Source of the DNA: a bacterium
GTDB taxonomy: Bacteria > Electryoneota > RPQS01
Direction: 5' to 3'
DNA: 64,000 nucleotides
NCBI GenBank assembly: GCA_013360195.1
Contig: JABWCQ010000006.1
Location: 62,001 to 126,000, forward strand
Position numbers and translations under genes: made by a program. Below are positions 55,339 through 64,000 of this stretch, in pieces; position 1 is the stretch's first letter; the number at the start of each line of letters is the position of its first letter. The notes under the pieces were generated by a model that was not told the DNA's origin, did not search any database, and worked only from the letters and a program-made list of their open reading frames with translations.

Positions 55339-55368
55339 CGGGGCGGACTCCGATGGAGTGCCGCCCCG
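55339..55368 (-). terminator. Hairpin after the caspase-like secreted protein gene
   Basis: Stem CGGGGCGG-ACTCC, loop GAT, GGAGT-(G)-CCGCCCCG, with a single bulge, 25 bp after the stop at 55393. The T-run on the minus strand is weak. Confidence 0.5.
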
Positions 55369-55392
55369 TTGCCTCTCCCCAGTCTTCTCGGA

Positions 55393-58300
55393 TTACGGTC
55401 CGACCGCAATCACTTGATAGTAAACTTGAGTTTCCGGTGCGTTTGCCTGATTCGCGTGAACATATCCCGGAGTATTGACTGTGGTCACATCGCTCCAAGG
55501 TCCGCCAAAATCAGGCGACCGCTGCACGATATAGCTCACCGCAACAGGAACAGCACTCCAGAACAGATGAATGTCGTCGCCAATTCGCAGGATGGTCAGG
55601 TCCGACACCGCCGGTGGAATGCCCGTCGAACGCGCGGACTCAAGCCCCCAATAGTCCAGTTCTATCGGACCGCTGGCAAACAAGTGCAGGCTGTAGTCAC
55701 CCGCTGATGAGGGGCTGCCCAGTCCAAACACAATCTCCTCTGCACCGCCCGACAGCAACGCATTGTGGGTTGTGTGTTCATAGCCGGGAGACTCGACGAA
55801 AATTTCTGTTCCCGCGACTCCATTGACAATCCCGACATATACCTGCATATCTTCCCACCAATAGGTCACAACAGGAATCGTGTACTCGGCAAACAAGTTT
55901 TCCACTCCCCCGGAACCTATGAACTTCGGCGCTGTGGTCAGGTCGAATCCGTCGTCATCGGTATTCTGAATCGTGTGACTATTGGCGACTATCGAACCAA
56001 ATTCATCCGAATTCCCTGACGTCCATCCGACGGCGAATCCCGCAAACGTCTCCGGATTTGACGGACTGGTGTCGAGCGCCGGTGGCAAGGGCGGATTGGT
56101 TGATGTCGCTTTGACATTGAACGAATCACTGCGGCTGTGTACAACATAGATGCCGTTGCTCGCCCCACCTGAGTCAATCCGCCGCTGATTCTGTCCATTC
56201 ACGTAGCCTGCGGAACCCGGGACATTCCAATTCCATTGCGACAATCGTATCCACTTGCCGGTCGTATCCTGGCACAGAACTTCGCAATTCCCGCAACTTC
56301 TGGCCGGACCGCTGAATTTTAGATCAATGCGCCCGCCCGGTGTTACTTGAATTGTATCGGACTTGCAGCGTTTTGGCAAACTGAAAGACCGGAAATAAGT
56401 CTGCTTTCCGACCCATCCCGCGGATTCAGCGGAGTCGGCTCTCGCCTGTGCAGCCGCGGCGGCGGCGCGTGCACGTGTGCGGGGAGACTTCGTCGGATCA
56501 GCCGCAATTGCATCTTGCGCCTGAGCCGTTGCCCCTGAAGCGGATGCGTCATTGCGCAGCACCTGGTCATAGGTGCGATTTGCAATGTTGATTGCTTCCT
56601 GAAGACTTCTGCCCATGCTAAGCGCGCAGCACTTTGCATTAAGCCAGTAATTATAGCCTCCGTCTCCTGGATTGCTGATGGTGGAATTCTGGTCATTTGT
56701 CGCTGCGGATGCTGTGACATTACAGCCTTTCGTGTCCAAACTGTCCTGAATTTCCTTCACCATAATACCGCTGAAACACTGACCAAACTCCACATCCAGG
56801 TTGCACAGCCCCGAATCCACCAGCTGCTGCATGCTCTGCCGGAACTCGCGTCCTGTGTACAGGGTGTCTCCGCCGTTCGCTGAATGAACCATTGTGATTC
56901 CCCCCTGATTTCCTCCATTGTTCGGATCACCGTGATTCGAGACGACTACCTCCACCATCGGGCACTTGCCCGCGCGTTTGCATGCCGCTATCTGAGACGA
57001 AAGGGCGGTGAAATGCGCCTTGATTTTCGCTTCCCAGCAAGAGTCAACAACTCCCGCCGGAATGTCATTCATTCGTGTATGGCCTGTCGGGCGGGCACCT
57101 TTATAATAAAATACTTTCGTCCGGTTCTCGCACCATTCGTGGGAACGCTTGTAGCAATAAAAATCCGCCAGGTCGTCCCAATAGTCTGCACGGTTTGAAC
57201 CACCTGTTGAACCGCGCGTTACCGCACTTCGGCCTTGCCAGCCGCCTGATATCAAAACTGCAAACTTGCATGTATCGCACGTCGCACTCGGTGTCCAAGC
57301 CACTGAGTCGCGCCAGTTATCGATCAAGGTAGGGAGCGCCGGCGATAAAACGGCTATTGCTATCGGCGTAAACAGCAAATCCCACCCAAATACCGGGTCT
57401 GTAAGCTGTTCACCAACGATTCCTCGCAGTTCAAGCCAGGCGCCTTGCTGTTGAAATGGGTCGATGGAAATCCCGCCATCAAGAACCATCGTATGGAACT
57501 GCGGCTGCTTCCGCGTTATGGTATAAATCTGAAAGTCATGCACTAACGATCCTTCCGGAGTGGCGAACGCAAGCAGCGTGATTTCCTGCCCGACCAGTAT
57601 GTCGCGTTCAAGATAAACTTCCGGAATGGTGTAGACATCATCCACGCCCGTGCACGGCACGCCGTCGTCTTCCAGCATCAGCGTGAAACTTCCGGTCTGC
57701 CCGCCGAAACCCTGAACCAGTATCAAGTACTGTTCACCCGCAACCGAGCACCAGCTAACCGAGCTGCTCAGGCCGCAAACGTCGTCGTTTCCGGCCACAC
57801 AAACCGGTGCGTCGCACGTCCCGGAAAACACATTGATCTTCGTGTCATAGTCCGCACCAAAACATGTGTGCGCGGTCATCGTGTTACCTGTTCCAACTGT
57901 CACATACCAAACACCCGGAGCGGAAATAGACGTCCCGCAGTCCGGCACGTCGTCATAGGTTGCGTCGGTTGTGAATCCTGTTACGGCCGTCCACGGTTCC
58001 AGGAACAAAGGGTCGGCGCACAAATCGTTCGGCGGAGCCGGTTCTGCCGGTTGTATGACAAGTTCGTAAATACCCTCATTGCCCCCCCAGCCGTCCACGA
58101 CAATCAAAATCTGCTGACCTGCAATCAGTGGAAGCGCAGGAATTTCTGACTGGAATCCGGTCACACCGCAGAAGTCGTCGTTTCCGCACAGCAAATCCGT
58201 TGGATTTTCCGGCGGACCGGGGCTCGGAACATAGATAAGCAGCCCGGTATCATAATCCGAACTGCAAAGCGATATTCTGTAACTTCCCGTTGACGGCGCT

Positions 58301-58713
58301 GTATAAAGATACGTTACATCCGGACCGGAACAAGTCGCAAACTGGTCGAAATATCCTTCCCAGCACGGATTCGGCGGATATTCCAAATCCGCAACGTTGA
58401 AATCATTTTGATACCCAACCGTTGTGCCGCTTGCAGAAATGGACGGATCCGGAGGCAGTAGCGTTGCATCCCACCAGCCTTCACCACCCTGGTCAAGCCG
58501 ACCCTGCGGCTGCCGCCTGCTGTCTGCCTGCAGTAACTCATTAAGCTGCGTGCGAAGGTCATTGTACAGTGCATCGCTGCTTGCCGCGGCCATTTCTTGG
58601 TACAATTGCTTCACCTGCTGTGTCCGGCTATCCGCAGACTGCTCTGCCTGAATCATAGGCTCGCGACCCAGCAGCAATCCCATCATTCCCAGCCAAATTA
58701 TCCGAGAATTCAT
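55393..58713 (-). CDS. Secreted protein with PPC modules and a caspase-like (clan CD) domain
   Basis: I chose the ATG at 58713 (GGGGAG 8 bases upstream), giving 1106 residues with a signal peptide (IIWLGMMGLLLGREPMIQA). An N-terminal helix region and RLDQGG are followed by two PPC-like beta modules. A clan CD-like catalytic domain follows: His594 in VVVSNHGDPNNGG and Cys646 in VEFGQCFSGIMVKE, spaced as in caspase/legumain/gingipain relatives. An Ala/Arg-rich helix (about 770-800), a beta domain and a fibronectin-like module follow. No FlgD tail is present. It could be a secreted cysteine peptidase; only the dyad and fold pattern support this. Confidence 0.72.
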   Translation of the reverse strand: MNSRIIWLGMMGLLLGREPMIQAEQSADSRTQQVKQLYQEMAAASSDALYNDLRTQLNELLQADSRRQPQGRLDQGGEGWWDATLLPPDPSISASGTTVGYQNDFNVADLEYPPNPCWEGYFDQFATCSGPDVTYLYTAPSTGSYRISLCSSDYDTGLLIYVPSPGPPENPTDLLCGNDDFCGVTGFQSEIPALPLIAGQQILIVVDGWGGNEGIYELVIQPAEPAPPNDLCADPLFLEPWTAVTGFTTDATYDDVPDCGTSISAPGVWYVTVGTGNTMTAHTCFGADYDTKINVFSGTCDAPVCVAGNDDVCGLSSSVSWCSVAGEQYLILVQGFGGQTGSFTLMLEDDGVPCTGVDDVYTIPEVYLERDILVGQEITLLAFATPEGSLVHDFQIYTITRKQPQFHTMVLDGGISIDPFQQQGAWLELRGIVGEQLTDPVFGWDLLFTPIAIAVLSPALPTLIDNWRDSVAWTPSATCDTCKFAVLISGGWQGRSAVTRGSTGGSNRADYWDDLADFYCYKRSHEWCENRTKVFYYKGARPTGHTRMNDIPAGVVDSCWEAKIKAHFTALSSQIAACKRAGKCPMVEVVVSNHGDPNNGGNQGGITMVHSANGGDTLYTGREFRQSMQQLVDSGLCNLDVEFGQCFSGIMVKEIQDSLDTKGCNVTASAATNDQNSTISNPGDGGYNYWLNAKCCALSMGRSLQEAINIANRTYDQVLRNDASASGATAQAQDAIAADPTKSPRTRARAAAAAAQARADSAESAGWVGKQTYFRSFSLPKRCKSDTIQVTPGGRIDLKFSGPARSCGNCEVLCQDTTGKWIRLSQWNWNVPGSAGYVNGQNQRRIDSGGASNGIYVVHSRSDSFNVKATSTNPPLPPALDTSPSNPETFAGFAVGWTSGNSDEFGSIVANSHTIQNTDDDGFDLTTAPKFIGSGGVENLFAEYTIPVVTYWWEDMQVYVGIVNGVAGTEIFVESPGYEHTTHNALLSGGAEEIVFGLGSPSSAGDYSLHLFASGPIELDYWGLESARSTGIPPAVSDLTILRIGDDIHLFWSAVPVAVSYIVQRSPDFGGPWSDVTTVNTPGYVHANQANAPETQVYYQVIAVGP

Positions 58714-58910
58714 GACCGCTCTCCCCATTAGGTTATCGATATTGAAAAATAGCCGCACTTCCATGAATTCGCAAGCCATTCAGGGCAAAACGAAAAAAAT
58801 ATCCAAATTCGTGTCATTTGCGTAAACCCCTTGATATCTATGGCACTTGAAATGTCAGTTCTAACCCGGTCCCGCCGACTTTGTACCGCTTGTGACAAAA
58901 AGAGAGGCAA

Positions 58911-58939
58911 ACAAAAACCCCTCGAATTCTCGAGGGGTT
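58911..58939 (-). terminator. Intrinsic terminator after the dicarboxylate symporter gene
   Basis: Stem AACCCCTCGA paired with TCGAGGGGTT, loop ATTC, then on the minus strand TTTTTGTTT. It lies 29 bp downstream of the symporter stop. Confidence 0.85.
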
Positions 58940-58967
58940 CGTCCAGAATTATACTCTCTGTTTGCCT

Positions 58968-60263
58968 TCACTCGTCCTTCATCACCGGATTTCCCTCTGC
59001 GCTGGCGACATAGGCCGCGCACGTCATGTCGCCCGTAACGTTGATGACGGTTCTTGACATATCCAAAATTCTGTCCACACCGAGGATGATGCCGATTCCT
59101 TCACCGGGGACTCCCACCGATTGAAGTATCAAGACTATTACAGGCAAGGATCCGCCGGGCACTCCGGCAGTGCCGATTCCCGCGATAATCGCTGCAAACA
59201 CGACCGTCGCCTGTTGGCCGATGGACAGATCCACTCCGAAAAATTGCGCCAGAAATAACACGACGATTCCCTCGTACAGCGCCGTTCCGTTCTGATTGGC
59301 CGTCGCGCCGAGTGTTAACACGAATCGCGATATCTTCGGCGGAAGCTTCAACTCCTCTTCCGCAACCCGCAATGCTGTCGGCAAAGTCACATTGGATGAA
59401 CTCGTCGAGAATGCCGTAAGAATCACGTCCCGCATTCGGTGAAAAAACTTCCACGGATTCACCTTCACGAAAAACCGCAGCACAAATCCGTAGACTCCGA
59501 AAAACTGCAGTGCCAGCACTCCCAGTACAACGGCCACGAATTTCCCCAGGATAAACACCACATCCACGCCAAGTTTTGCCACCACACTGAACACCAGCGC
59601 CGCCACGCCGTAAGGCGCAAGCTTCATCGCCAGTGTAATCATCTTCATCACAACTTCATAGAATCCGCTCAGCCACTCCTCAAATACTCTTGTCCGCTCC
59701 GAGCGCACCAAGGCCAACGCCACGCCCACGAACAGCGCAAAGAACATCAGTGCCAGAATCCCGCCGCCTTGATACCCGTCTTCAAACGCCATGGCTGCGT
59801 CGGCCAACGGATTGCGCGGTATGATGTCCAGTATCGTCTGCACCCAATCCTTGCTCTTGCCCGCGTTCTCGACTGCCGACGTGACTGTCTTGCCTGTCAT
59901 TGCCTGCATCAAGGATTCCCGCGCACCTTCGTCCAGTCCCGCACCCGGCTCTATCCAGTTTGCCGCTGTTATCCCCACCAGCACGGAAATTGACGTCGCC
60001 ACAACCGTAAATGCAAACGTCCGTATCCCTATTCGACCCAGGGCTTTCGCGTCTCCCAGCTCGGCAACTCCCAGCGCCAATGCACAAAAGATAAGTGGTA
60101 TCACCGTCATGAAAATCAGCCGCAGGAATATCTGTCCGACAGGGGAGAAAAAATAACGGATGGCCTTGTCAAGACCCGCCGAGTCCCCTATCGTCAGATT
60201 TGCAATCATTCCGCCGACGATGCCGACGATTAAGCCGATCAATATCTTCTTGTGCAATGACAT
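58968..60263 (-). CDS. Dicarboxylate/amino acid:cation symporter
   Basis: Inner-membrane transporter of the DAACS family (GltP/DctA), 431 residues. The N-terminal helices include LIVGIVGGMIANLTIG. Conserved transport motifs are the Ser-rich hairpin AFSTSSSNVTLPTALRVAEEEL, TLGATANQNGTALYEGIVVLFLAQ and IAGIGTAGVPGGSLPVIVLILQSVGVP. It imports C4-dicarboxylates or glutamate/aspartate with Na+ or H+. The gene starts 9 bp after the beta-helix protein gene stop in the same direction. Confidence 0.94.
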   Translation of the reverse strand: MSLHKKILIGLIVGIVGGMIANLTIGDSAGLDKAIRYFFSPVGQIFLRLIFMTVIPLIFCALALGVAELGDAKALGRIGIRTFAFTVVATSISVLVGITAANWIEPGAGLDEGARESLMQAMTGKTVTSAVENAGKSKDWVQTILDIIPRNPLADAAMAFEDGYQGGGILALMFFALFVGVALALVRSERTRVFEEWLSGFYEVVMKMITLAMKLAPYGVAALVFSVVAKLGVDVVFILGKFVAVVLGVLALQFFGVYGFVLRFFVKVNPWKFFHRMRDVILTAFSTSSSNVTLPTALRVAEEELKLPPKISRFVLTLGATANQNGTALYEGIVVLFLAQFFGVDLSIGQQATVVFAAIIAGIGTAGVPGGSLPVIVLILQSVGVPGEGIGIILGVDRILDMSRTVINVTGDMTCAAYVASAEGNPVMKDE

Positions 60264-60272
60264 GACGTTTCC

Positions 60273-63200
60273 TTATTTAACCAGCAATAGCTTCACCCGC
60301 GACCGGTTCTCCACCGTTGTTACCGTTGCCCAATAGACCCCGGAACCCCAATGGCTTCCGTCAATCCCGACATAATGCACACCGGCGCTGAACTCATACT
60401 CACCATGAGTCGCTTGCCGTCCCAGAACATCATGAACCTCCACAACGACACGGGCAGGGCGGGGAAGAGCCAGCCGCAATTGCGTCGTGCTGTTAAACGG
60501 ATTCGGGCCGTTCAACTCCACACCGAATACCATTGGCAGACCGCTCTCTGTCGCCGCTGCAATCGAATCGTAAACCACCAGTTGCCGCACTTCGAAACTC
60601 ACGCGGCTCGTGTCCGGACGCAGTGACGAGGCAACCACCCACCACGTGTATTCGCCTGCCTCTATATTCATCGGAAGCGTGCGTTCCTCCTGCGTGTCAA
60701 AAGTCATGTTTATCGACTCCCCGACCAGACGAAGCTGGTAGGTCACCCGGTCGCCCGGGTCATCGTCCCGCGATTCGTTCCACGCAAATTCAACGACATC
60801 TCTCGTGTGAATGCGTTGCGCTTGAAGCGGCGTGGTCAAATTGAACGGACGCGGAAGCGCGTAAGGTCTCTCTCCCGAATACAATCCAATATCAGACCGC
60901 GTTCCGTCCCTGTCGTTAGGAAGCATCGAATCTCCCGCGTGCACGGCAAGCGAGTTCTCAAGTAAGCGGTAATCCCTTGCGGCGAAGTCCACGAAATCCG
61001 GTTCCCCGATGAGATTGAATCCAAAATCACAAGAGTCTCCGTTGAAATTCACTCGTTGCGGCATTCCCATTGAATCCACGGCGCTTCCAAAGCTGCCGTC
61101 ACTAAGACAAAACGTAAACTCCAGACTCGTTTCATCACTGGGAACGAGAACGAAGTCCTCATTCCCTGCAAACAGAGACGAATTCGCGGTCACAAATGCA
61201 TTTCCTCTGGCGTGAATGAGTCCACCAAGGGGCGGTGCCGTGTTGTTGACGAACGTACATTTCCTGGCTATCATCCCGCTGCCCGCCAGGTACACTCCGC
61301 CGCCGACTCGCGTGGCGTTATTGCTGTCCAGCAAGCAATACTCAAAGTCGATTCCGCCTCCGTCCGCATAGACCGCGCCGCCGTCTTCCGCGCGATTTCG
61401 GTACAATTCAGAGTTGGAGAGCTGCGCGAATCCGCTGCCGCCAATCCACAGCACACCGCCGCCGGCGTCCGCGCTATTGTCAAGACAAAGAAGCGAGTCT
61501 CCCGAGTACACGCCGCTGTCAACACCGATTGCTCCGCCAAAAAACGAGCTGTTTCCCCTGTAGACACTTCCGAAGTCGCTGCACTCTGTCCCGTCAATGT
61601 ACACCGCGCCGCTGCCCTCACTCGCTCTGTTAAACCGAAACTCCAGCTGTTCAAATACCGCCGGAGAATTTCGCTGCAGAATCGCACCTCCGATGACCGC
61701 GCTGCACGAGTCAAATGAACTGTTCGAGATTATCCCGCACTCGCTGTACACCGCTCCGCCGCCCTCCGCCTGATTCCTCGTGAAACTGCACCTGTCGATA
61801 ATGGTTCCGCCTGTGCAATGCAGCGCGCCGCCCAGTGACTCCTGGTCATCCGATTCCGCAACCGCAGAATTTCCTGCAAACTCACACTTCGCAATCCGTC
61901 CGCTTCCGCCGCTGATGCAAACCGCGCCGCCATGCTTCGCCGTATTCTCGTCAAATCGGCATTCCTCCAGTGTGACAGCCATCAAAGTCCGCGAGCAGAT
62001 TGCTCCGCCGCATCCGTCAGGATTCGTGTTGTTCGTGAATCTGCAATTCTCTATTGCCGCGCCGCCCGTTGAAATCTCAAGTGCAGGCTCACCCGCTACG
62101 CCCTGTATTGTGCAGTAATCAAGATGCGATACCGTGCTGCCCGCGATGCGAACTCCCTCCCACGTCGAGCCCGGCAGCTCAAAATATCTGTCAAACAGAA
62201 TTGAATCCCGCGCGGTTCCGAAGGCCAACAGTGTTCCTTCAATTTCCAGCCCCGCCCCCGGTGCAAACAGCAGCCGCGACCCGCCCATCAGCACCAGCGT
62301 GTCACCCGGCTCTACACGCACCGTGCAGCCAATGATATAGTCTCCCGGATACCAAACACCCCATTGCGGTCCGCAATGCTCGCCATGCGGCAATACCGCG
62401 TCACTCTCAAAAGCTCCCATATCCGGCCAGCTTCCGTCCGGTGATATCCGCGCGGCTCCGGCAAAATCCAAACCTCCGGCAAAACTCGTGTCCGCGCCGA
62501 ACAAACAAGAACTCTCATTCGTGAGTCGAAAATCTCCCGCGCCTGCATCGGCAAAGTCAGGGTCTTGCCTGATATTTCGCAGCGAGTCGCACGGCACGAG
62601 CGCAACGTTGAGTTGCGAGTCATCCAATAGTCCGTCCGGCACGAAGCCCGTCAATTCGAGGCCGCCAACGGCATACACGTTTGTAAACGAAAGCTGCGGT
62701 ACCGCAAACTGCGCAAAATGTATAAGCGAATCCCCGCCTGTGATAATGGAACTTATCACCCGTCCGGCTCCCGCGAAATGTAAAGCAGAGCCCTCATCCG
62801 CGAAGTTTCCGCTTATTGTCTCGAACCGAAACTCCGGAGCAGTTCCGCTCGCGCAGAATGCGCCGCCGCCCCGCACTGCGCTGTTCCCGCTCACCACCGA
62901 ATTTGCAGTGATGCTCCGCGCGCTCTCGACAAAATACAAACCTCCGCCATCCTCGGTCGCTGCGTTTCCCGTAATCACCGTGCGGGAGATCGTCGTTGTG
63001 TTGTTCGTCCCGCGCGCTGCAATCCCTCCGCCCACTCGCGCCGTGCATGTTCGAATGGAGCACGACTCGATCACTCCTCTGGCGTTATCAAGATAGATTC
63101 CGCCGCCTTGGTCTGCCGTGCTGCTCTCTATCACGCTTCCGCGCACGTAACCCGCCGCTGGAACTGAGCGCAGCCACAGTGCGCCGCCGCGCTGAAACGC

Positions 63201-63932
63201 AAAATTGTCCGCGAAGTAACACTCACTGATTCGCGGGGTCACTCCGCTCTCCGTCACTACTGCTCCGCCGCTTGTAATCGCCTTGTTGTCAACAAACCTG
63301 CACCGCTCAATCGTCACCGTTCCGCTCGTCCGCGCCAGCACCGCACCCCCCGCGCCGAACCGCGTGCTGTCTCCGATAAACTCGCAATCCCGTATCGTCA
63401 GAGTCCCCGCTTCCCGCGAGTAGATTGCGCCGCCGTCAATGCGCGCCCGATTCCCGAAGAACGAACACGAGTCCATTTCAACTTCGGCAAAATACAGCTC
63501 AAGTGCGCCGCCGTAGCGCTCTTCATTGCCCGAATTGGCAAAGCCGTCTTCGAACACCACCTTGTTCAATCGTGACACCGTTGCCGTGTTGCGAAACCGA
63601 AGTCCTAAATGTCCGTCACTCGCATGATACGGCAATCGATGCACACGGATCGAGTCGTCGTTTTCGCCGATTGCCAGCAGCGTCCCGTTGATTACCAACG
63701 AAAATCGCCCGGAAAAGGCCACAACCATTCCGGGCGAAATCCATAAAGTCTCAGCAGCGGGAACCCACGCAAAACTGTCTATCACCACCGTATCCGCCGG
63801 AGTGCCCCATACACCTGACACAGCGCCGCGAACGGAGAGAGCTTCACTGCGCGCGATTGAAACTACTCCTCCAATCGCCAGCAGAAGCAAAAGTGCCAAC
63901 CGGTTTATTTGACGAGCACGGCCGGTGCGCAT
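60273..63932 (-). CDS. Secreted right-handed beta-helix protein with sorting tail
   Basis: A 1219-residue exported protein with a signal peptide (LALLLLLAIGGVVSIARSEA). Much of residues 120-900 is a beta-helix with repeats like GGGIYLDNARGVIESCSI and GGAVYADGGGIDFEYCLLDSNNATRVGGGVYLAGSG, as in polymorphic outer-membrane proteins (Pmp). There are at least two DxGAFES/DIGLYSGE caps. The C-terminus has a FlgD-like fold (GPNPFNSTTQLRL) and the tail VKLLLVK. The ATG at 63932 overlaps the end of an upstream gene by 28 bp, with AGGG at about 9 bases. Carbohydrate binding or lyase activity is possible but no catalytic motif is evident. Confidence 0.83.
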   Translation of the reverse strand: MRTGRARQINRLALLLLLAIGGVVSIARSEALSVRGAVSGVWGTPADTVVIDSFAWVPAAETLWISPGMVVAFSGRFSLVINGTLLAIGENDDSIRVHRLPYHASDGHLGLRFRNTATVSRLNKVVFEDGFANSGNEERYGGALELYFAEVEMDSCSFFGNRARIDGGAIYSREAGTLTIRDCEFIGDSTRFGAGGAVLARTSGTVTIERCRFVDNKAITSGGAVVTESGVTPRISECYFADNFAFQRGGALWLRSVPAAGYVRGSVIESSTADQGGGIYLDNARGVIESCSIRTCTARVGGGIAARGTNNTTTISRTVITGNAATEDGGGLYFVESARSITANSVVSGNSAVRGGGAFCASGTAPEFRFETISGNFADEGSALHFAGAGRVISSIITGGDSLIHFAQFAVPQLSFTNVYAVGGLELTGFVPDGLLDDSQLNVALVPCDSLRNIRQDPDFADAGAGDFRLTNESSCLFGADTSFAGGLDFAGAARISPDGSWPDMGAFESDAVLPHGEHCGPQWGVWYPGDYIIGCTVRVEPGDTLVLMGGSRLLFAPGAGLEIEGTLLAFGTARDSILFDRYFELPGSTWEGVRIAGSTVSHLDYCTIQGVAGEPALEISTGGAAIENCRFTNNTNPDGCGGAICSRTLMAVTLEECRFDENTAKHGGAVCISGGSGRIAKCEFAGNSAVAESDDQESLGGALHCTGGTIIDRCSFTRNQAEGGGAVYSECGIISNSSFDSCSAVIGGAILQRNSPAVFEQLEFRFNRASEGSGAVYIDGTECSDFGSVYRGNSSFFGGAIGVDSGVYSGDSLLCLDNSADAGGGVLWIGGSGFAQLSNSELYRNRAEDGGAVYADGGGIDFEYCLLDSNNATRVGGGVYLAGSGMIARKCTFVNNTAPPLGGLIHARGNAFVTANSSLFAGNEDFVLVPSDETSLEFTFCLSDGSFGSAVDSMGMPQRVNFNGDSCDFGFNLIGEPDFVDFAARDYRLLENSLAVHAGDSMLPNDRDGTRSDIGLYSGERPYALPRPFNLTTPLQAQRIHTRDVVEFAWNESRDDDPGDRVTYQLRLVGESINMTFDTQEERTLPMNIEAGEYTWWVVASSLRPDTSRVSFEVRQLVVYDSIAAATESGLPMVFGVELNGPNPFNSTTQLRLALPRPARVVVEVHDVLGRQATHGEYEFSAGVHYVGIDGSHWGSGVYWATVTTVENRSRVKLLLVK

Positions 63933-64000
63933 ACCTTCATGCCCTGTGCGCGCAGCTCAATCATGTAGAGTCCGCTCGCAAGTCCTGCGTGCCCGAATTG
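63905..64000 (-). CDS. C-terminal fragment of another sorting-domain protein, cut by window edge
   Basis: Only the last 31 codons are visible. They read LASGLYMIELRAQGMKV and end PAVLVK before a TAA at 63905-63907. SGLYMIEL and the short terminal LVK match the sorting tails of nearby secreted proteins. The gene overlaps the start of the beta-helix protein gene by 28 bp, suggesting co-expression of two surface proteins. Confidence 0.7.
   Translation of the reverse strand, partial: QFGHAGLASGLYMIELRAQGMKVCAPAVLVK

Noticed and set aside
56400-56520. Ala/Arg-rich low-complexity coding stretch in the caspase-like protein
   Set aside because: It could look like a repeat or foreign insertion, but the frame is continuous and it reads as a helical linker.

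Overview
This window reads as chromosomal DNA of a Gram-negative bacterium. The evidence is an Lgt/lipoprotein system, a putative outer-membrane-type protein and many large secreted proteins. Several of these end in a FlgD-like Ig fold (motif NYPNPFNP...) and a short tail such as KMLLLK, resembling type IX secretion (T9SS type A) sorting domains. Cys-rich GRCCY modules, PPC-like modules and ASPIC/UnbV domains occur alongside them. This mix suggests an FCB-superphylum candidate lineage (Zixibacteria, KSB1 or Electryoneota-like). No rRNA, marker tree or T9SS machinery is present, so the assignment is inference. No CRISPR array, insertion sequence, rRNA or convincing tRNA was seen.

Layout. 1-7769 (+): tightly packed heme genes hemN (5' cut)-hemH-hemG/Y-hemX-like-hemA-hemB-hemL, covering the C5 entry and the protoporphyrin end of the pathway; hemC, hemD and hemE are not in the window. 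7791-13940 (+): a histidine kinase/response regulator pair, a seven-heme cytochrome c, a hairpin-rich leader ending in an intrinsic terminator, then CcsA/ResC and ResB for cytochrome c maturation, so heme supply, regulation, apocytochrome and heme attachment lie together. 14013-18709 (-): two secreted sorting-domain proteins. 18989-23807 (+): WG-repeat lipoprotein, HerA-like DUF853 ATPase, ABC-2 transporter pair. 23884-30932 (-): BipA/TypA, FMN reductase, Tag glycosylase, S9 peptidase, CorA, zinc-ribbon membrane protein. 31329 (+): Hsp20 behind a near-consensus sigma-54 promoter. 31968-35288 (-): VWA adhesin-like protein. 35454-36347 (+): tandem DUF1569 pair.

36399-43593 (-) is a long housekeeping run (rsmI, lgt, tmk, ctp, tauE-like, purC) interrupted between rsmI and lgt by an AT-richer, translationally coupled three-gene island: a TIGR04255-like protein, an unknown protein and a HEPN-like protein. 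This is the best candidate for an undescribed system. 43682-52154 (-): lysine 6-aminotransferase, an alpha/beta-hydrolase-fold protein missing its nucleophile, a PIN/HTH toxin-antitoxin-like pair, two tandem DinB pairs, an unknown glycine-rich membrane or envelope protein, a YidB-like protein and an aldehyde dehydrogenase. 52408-64000 (-): large secreted proteins, one with a caspase-like (clan CD) His/Cys dyad, a dicarboxylate symporter, a beta-helix protein, and the extreme C-terminus of another sorting-domain protein.
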